This document shows positions 41,250 through 49,987 of a stretch of DNA of 64,000 nt, in pieces. The stretch spans positions 10,764 through 74,763 of the forward strand of contig DBYX01000005.1 in NCBI GenBank assembly GCA_002311665.1. Direction: 5' to 3'. The notes beneath the pieces are model-generated. The model did no database searches. It worked only from the letters and a program-made list of their open reading frames with translations, and was not told the origin of the DNA. The translations under genes were made by a program, and so were the position numbers. Numbering within the stretch: the first letter of the stretch is position 1; every line of letters begins with the position of its first letter. The DNA is from Lachnoclostridium sp. UBA1175. Lineage in GTDB: Bacteria > Bacillota > Clostridia > Lachnospirales > Lachnospiraceae.

Positions 41250-43187
41250 ATGAGCCTGGGAAAACAAAAGAAAATCGGCGTGTTGATCTCGAAGCCGACG
41301 GCTGAGTACCAGCACGACATTCTGTGCAGCATTGAGAGACGTGCTGCGTCATATGGATATTACACTCTTGTGTATTCCATCTTCGGCGGATACGGTAAGA
41401 ACGAGCTTTTTGTGCGCGGCGAGCGCATGCTGGCCGATCTTCCGGACTTCCGCAATCTTGACGGGATTCTTTTATGCCTTGATACATTTACCGATGACAC
41501 GGTGGTCAACCGGCTGCTGGAGCGCGTGCGGATGAGGGCGACGTGCCCCGTTGTGTGCGTTCGCAGGCAGTACGACGGTTACCACAGTGTTCTTGTCGAC
41601 GACCGGAATTCCATGGTGGGCATCGTAGATCACCTTGTGCAGGAGCACGGGTACCGCGATTTCTGCTATGTCAGCGGGCCGAAGGATCACCCGGATGCCA
41701 TCAACCGTCTGGACTGCTTCAAGAGAATGATGGCGAAATATGAGATCCCCCTCGGTGAGGACGACATATTTTACGGGGATTTCTGGCGCAATATGGGCGA
41801 TGCGGCAGTGGCGGAGCTTCTGGACATCCGCGCGGATTACCCCGACGTGATCGTGTGCGCGAACGACTATATGGCGATGGCCGTATGCAACGCGCTGGCC
41901 GACCGCGGGATCAAGGTGCCGGACGAGATTGCGGTCACGGGATTTGACGACGCGAGGGACGCGGAGACGCAGATCCCGTCGATCACTTCCGTGCGTGTCG
42001 ACGTGGAAGGCATGGGCCGGCGGGCTGTCGATATGCTCGTATCGCTGATGAAAAATGAGACCGTTCCGACGATCGACTATGTTCCGACGCAGGTCGTGTG
42101 CCGCGAGTCGTGCGGCTGCAAGGGCGACGGTCTGCAGGGCGCTGCGGCGGCGGTGCGCAAGTACTTCGAGTCGACGCGGCTGGCGGACCACAACAATATG
42201 CAGACCGTCTTCATGAGCATCGATGTGGAAAATGCCGACAACATGGATGATCTGAACGAATGTATATACACATACATTTTCAACAACGACGACTTCCGTG
42301 ATTTCTTCATCGTCCTGAATGACAGCGACTGGGGGACGGTGGAGCCGGAGGATATGCGGACCTTCACGGACAAGGTGCACCTGCGCACGGCGATCCAGGA
42401 GACGATCCTGCTCGGGCATGTGGACCAGGTGTTCTCGCGGGAGGACATCCTTCCGGATGAGTACGTCTACGACGTGCCGTGCGGATATTATATCGTGCCG
42501 TTGCATTTTCAGGAGCTGTGCTACGGCTATGCGATGATCAATTTCCGCGACCACGAGGCGCCGCGCGCGTTCTTCCAGTACATCATCACGATCATTAGCA
42601 ATGTCCTGGAGCGACTGCGCATCAACCGGCGGATGAAGCAGCTGGTCGACAAGCTCTCCAGCCTCTACATAAGCGACGTGCTGACGGGGCTGAAGAACCG
42701 CTACGGGTTCGAGGAGGACTCGCAGCGCCTGTTCGAGCAGGTGAAGGACAGCGAGCGGACGCTGGCGATCATCTCCATCGATATGGACAACCTCAAGGGG
42801 ATCAACGACAATTACGGACACGCCCAGGGCGATGTTGCGCTGCGCGCGATCGCCAACTCGATCTGCGCGGCCTGCTACGCCAACGAGCAGTGCTACCGCA
42901 TCGGCGGCGACGAGTTCCAGGTGCTTGCGACGGACTACACCGACGATGACGTGAACCGCTTCTACGAGCGCTTCGACGCGTTCCTGGAGGATTACAACAA
43001 CCGTTCGAAGAAACCGTATATGGTATACGCGAGCTACGGGCATGTCATCTGCAAGGGATCGGAGGGCCGCGAGCTCGGCGAGTGGATGACTCTGAGCGAC
43101 GACCTGATGTACTCCAACAAATCGGTCAACAAGAAGCAGCGCAGTTATTTCCGCGATGTGATCAGAAATCTCGATAACGAGGAATAA
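41250..43187 (+). CDS. LacI-type sugar sensor fused to a diguanylate cyclase
   Basis: A 645-residue cytosolic protein with no signal peptide or membrane helix. Residues ~8-290 are a LacI/GalR-type periplasmic-binding fold ('KIGVLISKPTAEYQHDIL', 'DGILLCLDTF', 'VCANDYMAMAVCNALADRG', 'VTGFDDARDA'), but the HTH that such repressors carry is absent. A ~180-residue middle part follows, then a GGDEF domain with intact Gly552-Gly553-Asp554-Glu555-Phe556 and metal-binding 'SIDMDNLKGINDNYGH'. The usual RxxD inhibitory site before the active loop is not seen. It should make c-di-GMP in response to an intracellular sugar. Galactokinase follows after 15 bases, pointing to galactose or a related sugar as signal. 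Confidence 0.88.
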   Translation: MSLGKQKKIGVLISKPTAEYQHDILCSIERRAASYGYYTLVYSIFGGYGKNELFVRGERMLADLPDFRNLDGILLCLDTFTDDTVVNRLLERVRMRATCPVVCVRRQYDGYHSVLVDDRNSMVGIVDHLVQEHGYRDFCYVSGPKDHPDAINRLDCFKRMMAKYEIPLGEDDIFYGDFWRNMGDAAVAELLDIRADYPDVIVCANDYMAMAVCNALADRGIKVPDEIAVTGFDDARDAETQIPSITSVRVDVEGMGRRAVDMLVSLMKNETVPTIDYVPTQVVCRESCGCKGDGLQGAAAAVRKYFESTRLADHNNMQTVFMSIDVENADNMDDLNECIYTYIFNNDDFRDFFIVLNDSDWGTVEPEDMRTFTDKVHLRTAIQETILLGHVDQVFSREDILPDEYVYDVPCGYYIVPLHFQELCYGYAMINFRDHEAPRAFFQYIITIISNVLERLRINRRMKQLVDKLSSLYISDVLTGLKNRYGFEEDSQRLFEQVKDSERTLAIISIDMDNLKGINDNYGHAQGDVALRAIANSICAACYANEQCYRIGGDEFQVLATDYTDDDVNRFYERFDAFLEDYNNRSKKPYMVYASYGHVICKGSEGRELGEWMTLSDDLMYSNKSVNKKQRSYFRDVIRNLDNEE

Positions 43188-43202
43188 AGGCCCGGGAGGG
43201 CT

Positions 43203-44438
43203 GTGGCAACGGAGACGGTGACTGTGGATCATTCAACAGAGACTATAGAGAAGATGCGGCGCGAGTTCGCCGCGAGATTCGGAGACTGCGAGGGCGCGCG
43301 GGTGTATTTTGCGCCGGGGCGCGTCAACCTGATCGGGGAGCACACCGACTACAACGGCGGGCACGTGTTCCCGTGTGCGCTGACCATCGGAACATACGCG
43401 GTTGCGCGGCTTCGGGAGGACCGGAACCTTCGGATGTACTCGATGAATTTTCCGGAGAACGGTGTGATCGAGAGCTCGCTCGACGGGCTTGCGTACCGCG
43501 CCGAGGACGGATGGACAAACTACCCGAAGGGTGTGCTGTGGGCTGCGCGGGAGCAGGGCTACGCAGCGGACCGCGGGCTCGACATTCTCTACTACGGGAC
43601 GATCCCGAACTCGTCGGGGCTCTCCTCGTCGGCGTCGATCGAGGTGCTGACGGGCGAGGTGCTGCGGGACCTGTTCGGATTTGACTATGACGGGATCGCG
43701 AACGCGAAGATCGGGCAGCGCGCGGAAAATGCCTTTATCGGCGTCAACTGCGGCATTATGGACCAGTTTGCGATCGCGATGGGGCGCAGGGACTGCGCGA
43801 TTTTCCTCGACACGGCGACGCTCGCATACGAGTACGCGCCGATCCGTATGGACGGGGTTCGCATCGTCATTGTGAACACGAACCACAAGCGGGGACTCGG
43901 GGAATCCAAATACAACGAGAGACGCGCGGAGTGCGAGGAAGCGCTTGAGGAGTTGCGTACGGCAGCATCACAGGGCAGCGAGCCGTCGGGCCGGAGGGAG
44001 ATCCCTTCGCTGGGCGCGCTGACGGAGGCGGAGTTCGAGGCGATGGCGGATGTGATCAAGTCCCCGGTGAGACGCCGCAGAGCCCGCCACGCGGTGTACG
44101 AGAACCGGCGCACGATGCGCGCGGTGAAGGCACTCAAAGAAGGCGATCTCGCGGAGTTCGGGCGGCTGATGAACGAGTCGCACATCTCCCTGCGGGACGA
44201 TTACGAAGTGACCGGAAGAGAGCTTGACACGCTCGCGGAAGCCGCATGGGCGGTGCCCGGCGTGATCGGCGCGAGGATGACCGGGGCCGGTTTCGGCGGC
44301 TGTGCGGTGTGCCTGGCGCGGGAGGAGGCCGTCGCGGACCTGATCCGCGAGGTCGGTGAGCGATATGAGAGAGAGATCGGCTATCCGGCGACATTTTACG
44401 TTGTAGAGATCGGGGACGGGCCGGTCAGGCTGGCGTAG
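43203..44438 (+). CDS. galK: Galactokinase
   Basis: A 411-residue GHMP kinase that phosphorylates galactose at C1 (Leloir pathway). Motif 1 'GRVNLIGEHTDYNGG', ATP-binding 'GTIPNSSGLSSSAS', 'NCGIMDQFAIAMG' with the catalytic Asp, and C-terminal 'GARMTGAGFGGCAV' are all present. The start is GTG 43203 with GGGAGGG about seven bases upstream, 15 bases after the diguanylate-cyclase gene. No galT or galE accompanies it. Its position between a c-di-GMP synthase and a c-di-GMP phosphodiesterase gene is notable. Confidence 0.95.
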   Translation: MATETVTVDHSTETIEKMRREFAARFGDCEGARVYFAPGRVNLIGEHTDYNGGHVFPCALTIGTYAVARLREDRNLRMYSMNFPENGVIESSLDGLAYRAEDGWTNYPKGVLWAAREQGYAADRGLDILYYGTIPNSSGLSSSASIEVLTGEVLRDLFGFDYDGIANAKIGQRAENAFIGVNCGIMDQFAIAMGRRDCAIFLDTATLAYEYAPIRMDGVRIVIVNTNHKRGLGESKYNERRAECEEALEELRTAASQGSEPSGRREIPSLGALTEAEFEAMADVIKSPVRRRRARHAVYENRRTMRAVKALKEGDLAEFGRLMNESHISLRDDYEVTGRELDTLAEAAWAVPGVIGARMTGAGFGGCAVCLAREEAVADLIREVGERYEREIGYPATFYVVEIGDGPVRLA

Positions 44439-44505
44439 AACGTCCGCGAGGACGATTTTCCGATAGACATCAAAGAAACCTGTCAGAAGAGAGGGAGGAG
44501 CAACG

Positions 44506-47304
44506 ATGAGACTGGAGGACAATGAACGGAAGAAAATGCTGACCATTTTCGCGAAGAACCTGCCGACATACCGCAAGAACATGAAGCTGTCGCAGGAAGA
44601 ATTCGGCGAGACGATCGGAATTACGAGGCAGACGGTCAGTTCCATTGAGCGAGGGGCGTACCCTCTGACGTGGGCGATTTTCCTGTCATGCCTGTTCATA
44701 TGCACCGGACAGCCCCGCGCGAGAAAACTGATCCTGAATTCCTATGCGGGGGAGCCGGTTTTGCTCGGCTTCCTGAACGAGCTTGTCGGTGACAAGGGAA
44801 GCATGTCCGCAGAGGGCGGCAACGGCACGGCGCGCCAGGTTTACTACGGCACCTGCACGATCAAGGGCGACAACCAGTACACGATCGTGGAGTGTGACGC
44901 CGGCGTGAGCGAGATGCTCGGGCTCTCGGAGGAATCCGGCAGCGCGGAGAGCGGCCGTCGCACATCGCGCAGCGCGGCTTCGGGCCGGCTCGGCAGCTAC
45001 CTTGACTACGTGTATCCCGACGACCGCGAGGCGATCCGTCGCATCCTCGACGAGAAGATCCGCAAGCAGATGGTCGTCTGCATCGAGCACCGCCTGATCT
45101 CGGCCGAGGGCCGCGCAGTGCCGGTACAGTGCTTCGTGCGCAGACAGAAGAAAATGATGAAGAACGGTCTGTTCGACATCACCATCACGCAGATCACCGG
45201 GGAAATGCTTCGCAAGCGCCAGGTTTCCGGCCTTCTCGAGTCGCTTCCCGTGGGCGTTTCGGTGTTCGAGTACCAGGGCCGCATCGCGCGCGACAACGTG
45301 CCGGAGATCGTGTACGCCAACGATGTATTTTACGACATCATCGGACACACGAAGGAGCAGTTCACCCAGATTCATGACAATTTCTTCCCCGCGGTTGTGT
45401 CCGCGGATGACAATAAGTCCGTGATGCGTCTGTTCGACGCACGGCTTGAGACCAACGCCGTCTCGTCGGCGGAGTTCCGCGTGAACCGGTTCGACGGCAG
45501 CGTGGCGTGGGTCCACTGCAACGCGCTCGTCGTGTGGCGCTCGGAGGAGGGCCACTCGCTCGTGAGCTGCGTGCTGACCGACATCACGCAGCGCATCAAC
45601 GCCGAGATGAGCATGAAGCATCAGCTCGACCGCTACCGCCAGCTTGAGGACATCTCGGACGACGTGCAGTTCGGCTACGATGTCGTTGAGGACCGCCTGA
45701 GCATCCCCACCAGGATCAGCGAGCAGTTCGGCTACGACGGCGTGGTCGCCGGCGTGATGAGCGGCAATCTTCCTGCGGAGTTTGTCCACGCGGAGGATTA
45801 TGAGTCGTTCATGCAGGTGTACCGTAACGCGCTCTCCGGCATCAACGGCAAGGGCGAGTTCCGCATCAAGCTGGACAACAAGGAATACAAGTGGTGCAAG
45901 CTCAATATGATCGGCATCAAGGACGCGAACGGCGCGGTGATCTACATCTACGGCCGTCTGACGGTCATCGACGAGGAGCGTCGCCGCCAGAAGGAGCGCA
46001 GCAACGACCGGATGATCATCAACCGCCTGAACTCGACGGACCGCCTGACCAACCTGTACAACCGCACGGCGTTCCGCGGCCGCGTGCAGGAGGTGCTCGC
46101 CGATCCGGAGATGGATCCCGTGCACGCCATCATTTACTGCGACATCAATGATTTTTCGTACATCAACGAAAAATTCGGATATCCCGCGGGCGACCGCATC
46201 CTGAAGGACTTCGGTTCGATGTTCCTTCGCAAGGGCAAGCGGTGCTTCGCCTGCCGTATCCACTCCGACTACTTCCTCATCTATGTGAACGGGCAGTCGG
46301 AGGAGCAGGTCATCGCGAAGCTCAAGAGCTGGTCGAAGGTTTTCGTGGAGCACCAGTCGAAGGTGTACCCCGGCATCGACATTCAGCTGACGAACGGTGT
46401 TTATTTCCTGCGCCGCGGCGAGCATGACATCGCGCTCGCGATGGACAACGCCAACCTTGCGCGCAAACAGGCGAAGGCGGAGCAGAACAGTCTCTACTGC
46501 ATCTGCACCGACGAGCTCCGCGCGAAGCGCTCGTACGAGCAGACGATCGCCGGCGAGATCCAGACCGCGATCCGCGACAACAAGATCGAAGTGTTCCTGC
46601 TGCCGAAGTTCTCCCTCGAAGGCCGCCGCGTCATCGGCGCCGAGGCTCTTGCCCGTTGGGTCAACGACGACGGAACCTACCGTTCTCCTGCGGACTTCAT
46701 TCCGATCCTGGAGAAGACCGGCCATATCACGGACCTCGACTTCTGCATCTACACCAACGTGCTGCAGACGCTCCGCAACTGGAAGAAGAAGGGCATCCCG
46801 ATGGTGCCGATCTCGGTCAACTTCTCGAAGCACAACAACAGTTTCGCCAAATTCGACGAGCGCATCAGCCGCCTCGCCGAGCAGTACGGCGTCGACGGAC
46901 GATTCCTCGAGCTCGAGGTCAATGAGGCGATGCTCGCCGCGGACCAGCTGAGCGCGAGCAGCAGTATCAAGGACCTTCAGCGCCGCGGCTTCACCATCAC
47001 GCTCGATGACTTCGGCTCCGGCAATGAATCGCTGTCGATGCTGATCACGGCGCCGGTTGACCACGTGAAGATCAGCCGGAACTTCCTCAAGAACATCGGT
47101 ACCTCCCGCGCCGAGCAGGAGTATGTGCGCTGCATGTGCGATATGATCGCATCCGTGCACAAGGAGGCAGTGTTCGAGGGCGTGGAGACCGAGGAGCAGG
47201 CGGAATTCCTTCACAGCTGCGGTTTCACGACGGCGCAGGGCTACCTCTTCGAGCGCCCGATGCCGATCGCGGAGTTTGAGAAGAAGTACCTGAAGAAGGC
47301 GTGA
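44506..47304 (+). CDS. HTH-PAS-GGDEF(degenerate)-EAL c-di-GMP phosphodiesterase
   Basis: A 932-residue cytosolic protein. An N-terminal XRE-type helix-turn-helix (about 14-60, 'LSQEEFGETIGITRQTVSSIERG') is followed by three PAS-like regions (about 110-240, 245-370, 375-490), a GGDEF domain whose active loop reads His586-Ser-Asp-Tyr-Phe590 and so cannot make c-di-GMP, and an EAL domain. In the EAL part Glu713-Ala-Leu, 'SVNFSKHN', 'LELEVNEAM', 'LDDFGSGNESL', 'HVKISRNF' and 'EGVETEEQAEFL' keep the expected metal and catalytic residues, so hydrolysis is likely. GGGAGGAG precedes ATG 44506. A DNA-binding head on a PDE suggests direct c-di-GMP-dependent transcription control. Confidence 0.87.
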   Translation: MRLEDNERKKMLTIFAKNLPTYRKNMKLSQEEFGETIGITRQTVSSIERGAYPLTWAIFLSCLFICTGQPRARKLILNSYAGEPVLLGFLNELVGDKGSMSAEGGNGTARQVYYGTCTIKGDNQYTIVECDAGVSEMLGLSEESGSAESGRRTSRSAASGRLGSYLDYVYPDDREAIRRILDEKIRKQMVVCIEHRLISAEGRAVPVQCFVRRQKKMMKNGLFDITITQITGEMLRKRQVSGLLESLPVGVSVFEYQGRIARDNVPEIVYANDVFYDIIGHTKEQFTQIHDNFFPAVVSADDNKSVMRLFDARLETNAVSSAEFRVNRFDGSVAWVHCNALVVWRSEEGHSLVSCVLTDITQRINAEMSMKHQLDRYRQLEDISDDVQFGYDVVEDRLSIPTRISEQFGYDGVVAGVMSGNLPAEFVHAEDYESFMQVYRNALSGINGKGEFRIKLDNKEYKWCKLNMIGIKDANGAVIYIYGRLTVIDEERRRQKERSNDRMIINRLNSTDRLTNLYNRTAFRGRVQEVLADPEMDPVHAIIYCDINDFSYINEKFGYPAGDRILKDFGSMFLRKGKRCFACRIHSDYFLIYVNGQSEEQVIAKLKSWSKVFVEHQSKVYPGIDIQLTNGVYFLRRGEHDIALAMDNANLARKQAKAEQNSLYCICTDELRAKRSYEQTIAGEIQTAIRDNKIEVFLLPKFSLEGRRVIGAEALARWVNDDGTYRSPADFIPILEKTGHITDLDFCIYTNVLQTLRNWKKKGIPMVPISVNFSKHNNSFAKFDERISRLAEQYGVDGRFLELEVNEAMLAADQLSASSSIKDLQRRGFTITLDDFGSGNESLSMLITAPVDHVKISRNFLKNIGTSRAEQEYVRCMCDMIASVHKEAVFEGVETEEQAEFLHSCGFTTAQGYLFERPMPIAEFEKKYLKKA

Positions 47305-47384
47305 CACGTTCTTTCGGCGGGCGTTTTCACCCGGCAGGGACGGGTTCCCGTGCGTCCGTGAGGGACTCATTTTCCGAAAAATGC

Positions 47385-47413
47385 TTGACAATTGCGCGAA
47401 ACAAGAGTAGATT
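47385..47413 (+). promoter_or_regulatory. Promoter of asnS
   Basis: TTGACA (47385-47390), 17 bases, TAGATT (47408-47413). An ATTTTCCG element lies just upstream (47369-47376). Confidence 0.65.
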
Positions 47414-47476
47414 AGCGCATTATATATCAAAAAAAGATGCCTTCACGTATCACACGCGGGCATCGGGGAGGTTACC

Positions 47477-48868
47477 ATGGATCTGATCACTGTAAAAGAG
47501 CTGTTTAGGCAGCGCGAGGACTATTTCGGCAAGACGGTCTCCGTCGGAGGCTGGGTAAGAAGTAATCGCGACTCGAAGAATTTCGGATTCCTGGTGATCA
47601 ATGACGGAACTTATTTTGAGACGCTTCAGGTCGTGTACACCGACGCGCTCGCTAACTTTGAGGAGATCACGCACTTCGGCGCCGGCGCTGCGGTGATCGT
47701 GACCGGCACGCTCGTGGCTACGCCCGATGCGAAGCAGCCTTTCGAGATCCAGGCGACGGAGGTCGCGCTCGAGGGTGCGTCCGACCCGAGCTATCCGATG
47801 CAGAAGAAGCGCCACACATTGGAATATCTGCGCACGATGACGCATCTGCGCCCGCGCACCAACACGTTCCAGGCGGTGTTCCGCGTTCGTTCGCTCGCGG
47901 CTTACGCCATCCACAAATTCTTCCAGGAGAGAGGCTTTGTCTACGTTCACACCCCGCTCATCACGGGCAGCGACTGTGAGGGTGCCGGCGAGATGTTCCA
48001 GGTGACGACGCTCGATCTCGCGAACGTTCCGATGACCGAGGACGGCAAGGTCGATTTCTCGAAGGATTTCTTCAACAAACCCACGAACCTGACCGTCAGC
48101 GGCCAGCTCAACGGCGAGACGTTCGCGATGGCGTTCCGCAACATCTACACCTTCGGACCAACCTTCCGTGCGGAAAATTCGAACACCACGCGCCACGCGG
48201 CGGAGTTCTGGATGATCGAGCCGGAGATTGCGTTCGCGGATCTCAAGGATGACTGTGACCTTGCGGAGTCGATGCTCAAGTACATCATCAACTATGTTCT
48301 GGAGAACGCTCCCGAGGAGATGGAGTTCTTCAACAACTTCGTCGACAAGGGCCTTCTGGAGAGACTGCAGCATGTGGCAAGCTCCGATTTCGGCCGCGTG
48401 ACCTACACCGACGCGATCAAGCTTCTCGAGCAGAACAACGACAAATTCGAATACAAGGTTTACTGGGGTTGCGATCTGCAGACCGAGCACGAGCGCTACC
48501 TCACCGAGCAGATCTTCAAGAAGCCTGTCTTCGTCACGGACTATCCGAAGGAGATCAAGGCGTTCTACATGAAACTGAACCCGGACGGAAAGACGGTTGC
48601 GGCAGCGGACTGCCTCGTGCCCGGCATCGGCGAGATCATCGGCGGTTCCCAGCGTGAGGACGACTATGACAAGCTCGTCGCGCGCATCGAGGAACTCGGG
48701 ATGAAGAAGGAGGACTACAACTTCTATCTCGACCTCCGCAAATACGGCTCCGCACGCCACGCGGGCTTCGGCCTCGGCTTCGAGCGTTGCATTATGTACC
48801 TCACCGGTATGAGCAACATCAGAGACGTCATTCCGTTCCCCCGTACCGTAAACAATTGCGACCTGTAA
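47477..48868 (+). CDS. asnS: Asparaginyl-tRNA synthetase
   Basis: A 463-residue class II synthetase. The N-terminal OB-fold anticodon-binding domain begins 'KTVSVGGWVRSNRDSKNFGFLVIND'. The catalytic core has motif 1 around 'FFQERGFVYVHTPLITGSDCEGAGEMF', motif 2 'FGPTFRAENSNTTRHAAEFWMIEPE' and motif 3 'HAGFGLGFERCIMYLTG'. The Asn-specific features fit AsnS and not AspS. GGGGAGG lies about nine bases before ATG 47477. It has its own promoter; a GC-rich hairpin without T-run follows (48881-48906). Confidence 0.96.
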   Translation: MDLITVKELFRQREDYFGKTVSVGGWVRSNRDSKNFGFLVINDGTYFETLQVVYTDALANFEEITHFGAGAAVIVTGTLVATPDAKQPFEIQATEVALEGASDPSYPMQKKRHTLEYLRTMTHLRPRTNTFQAVFRVRSLAAYAIHKFFQERGFVYVHTPLITGSDCEGAGEMFQVTTLDLANVPMTEDGKVDFSKDFFNKPTNLTVSGQLNGETFAMAFRNIYTFGPTFRAENSNTTRHAAEFWMIEPEIAFADLKDDCDLAESMLKYIINYVLENAPEEMEFFNNFVDKGLLERLQHVASSDFGRVTYTDAIKLLEQNNDKFEYKVYWGCDLQTEHERYLTEQIFKKPVFVTDYPKEIKAFYMKLNPDGKTVAAADCLVPGIGEIIGGSQREDDYDKLVARIEELGMKKEDYNFYLDLRKYGSARHAGFGLGFERCIMYLTGMSNIRDVIPFPRTVNNCDL

Positions 48869-48880
48869 TGTTAACTTCTG

Positions 48881-48906
48881 CGGCCCCGTGCGAACGTGCG
48901 GGGCCG
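48881..48906 (+). other. GC-rich stem-loop after asnS
   Basis: CGGCCCCG (48881-48888) pairs perfectly with CGGGGCCG (48899-48906). There is no T-run, so read-through into the permease gene is likely. Confidence 0.6.
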
Positions 48907-48944
48907 TGAACAGACTTTATAACTGCTTACACAAGGATGAACCC

Positions 48945-49784
48945 ATGATCAGTACGCTGCAGGAATACATGTCGTACCCTTTCGTACGATACGCGCTTTT
49001 CGTCGCGGTGATGATCTCCTTAAGCTCCGCGCTTTTGGGGGTCATTCTTGTGTTGAAACGATTTTCCTTCATCGGCGACGGATTGTCGCACGTCGCATTC
49101 GGCGCGATGGCGATCGCCTCGGTGATGAAACTGACCAACAACCTGTGGTTCGTGTTCCCGGTCACGATCGTGGCTGCGATCCTTCTTCTGTGGACCGGGC
49201 AAAATAAAAAGATCAACGGGGATGCGGCGATCGCGATGATCTCCGTGGGCGCTCTGGCGGTCGGCTATCTGATGATGAACTTGTTCAAGACTTCGGCCAA
49301 CATATCCGGTGACGTCTGCAGCACGCTGTTCGGCTCGACATCGCTGCTGACTCTCAAGGAGGAGGACGTGTGGCTGTGCCTCGCGATGTCCCTCGTGGTG
49401 ATCGCCGTGTTTGTGGTGTACTACTACCGGATCTTTGCAGTGACATTTGACGAGACCTTCGCGCGCGCGGCGGGGCTTCGCGCCTCGGCGTACAATCTGC
49501 TTGTCGCCTCGGTCACGGCCGTCATCATCGTGCTTGCGATGAACCTGGTCGGATCGCTGCTCGCGTCGGCGCTGATCATTTTCCCCGCGCTCTCCGCGAT
49601 GCGTATGTTCAAAAGCTTCCGCGGTGTGACGCTGTGCTCCTCGGTGCTCGCGCTTGTCACCTCCGTGTTCGGCATCGCGATCTCCATACTTGCGGGAACG
49701 CCTGTCGGCTCCACGATCGTCGTGCTTGACATCGTTATGTTCATCTTCTTCGCGGTAGCGGGAAGAGTGACCGGAAGGGGCTGA
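48945..49784 (+). CDS. Metal ABC transporter permease (ZnuB/MntB family)
   Basis: A 279-residue membrane protein with about eight helices and the ABC-3 family segments 'LGVILVLKRFSFIGDGLSHVAFGAMA', 'FARAAGLRASAYNLL' (ATPase coupling) and 'AMNLVGSLLASALIIFPALSAM'. It should import zinc or manganese. ATG 48945 follows a weak site (AAGGAT); the frame is open from 48888. The ATPase and metal-binding protein that normally sit beside it are missing from the window: asnS precedes it and a convergent gene follows. They must be encoded elsewhere, or the gene is a remnant, though it looks intact. Confidence 0.88.
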   Translation: MISTLQEYMSYPFVRYALFVAVMISLSSALLGVILVLKRFSFIGDGLSHVAFGAMAIASVMKLTNNLWFVFPVTIVAAILLLWTGQNKKINGDAAIAMISVGALAVGYLMMNLFKTSANISGDVCSTLFGSTSLLTLKEEDVWLCLAMSLVVIAVFVVYYYRIFAVTFDETFARAAGLRASAYNLLVASVTAVIIVLAMNLVGSLLASALIIFPALSAMRMFKSFRGVTLCSSVLALVTSVFGIAISILAGTPVGSTIVVLDIVMFIFFAVAGRVTGRG

Positions 49785-49837
49785 CACCCACCGAAGTAAG
49801 AAAAAGCCACCCTGATGGGTGCTCAAACAAGAAAACA

Positions 49838-49883
49838 CACCCACCGAACGGCGGAAACCGCTGCGCGGTGGGTGCTTTTTTTT
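49838..49883 (+). terminator. Strong terminator after the metal permease gene
   Basis: CACCCACCG (49838-49846) pairs with CGGTGGGTG (49866-49874), with an inner GCGG-AAA-CCGC stem, then eight T residues. A second copy of CACCCACCGAA lies at 49785-49795 directly after the stop codon, with a CACCC-TGA-TGGGTG hairpin near 49808-49822. Confidence 0.88.
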
Positions 49884-49916
49884 CCGCTTTCACTAGACCA
49901 AGCCAAAAGAAAAACA

Positions 49917-49946
49917 GTGGGTGCAGCCTCCATAGCCGGCACCCAC
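49917..49946 (-). terminator. Terminator of queT
   Basis: On the minus strand GTGGGTGC (49946-49939) pairs with GCACCCAC (49924-49917) and is followed by TGTTTTTCTTTT. The stem uses the same GTGGGTGC word as the terminator on the other strand. Confidence 0.8.
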
Positions 49947-49987
49947 TGATTCCTGCTGTTTGACTTTTGATAGGTGATCGTCCCTCG

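Noticed and set aside
44686..47430. 914-codon open frame on the minus strand
   Set aside because: Antisense of the HTH-PAS-GGDEF-EAL gene. GC-rich third positions leave antisense frames open; the translation has no known motifs. The same holds for long antisense frames at 23492-25411, 27626-29824, 41472-43232 and 59326-60951.
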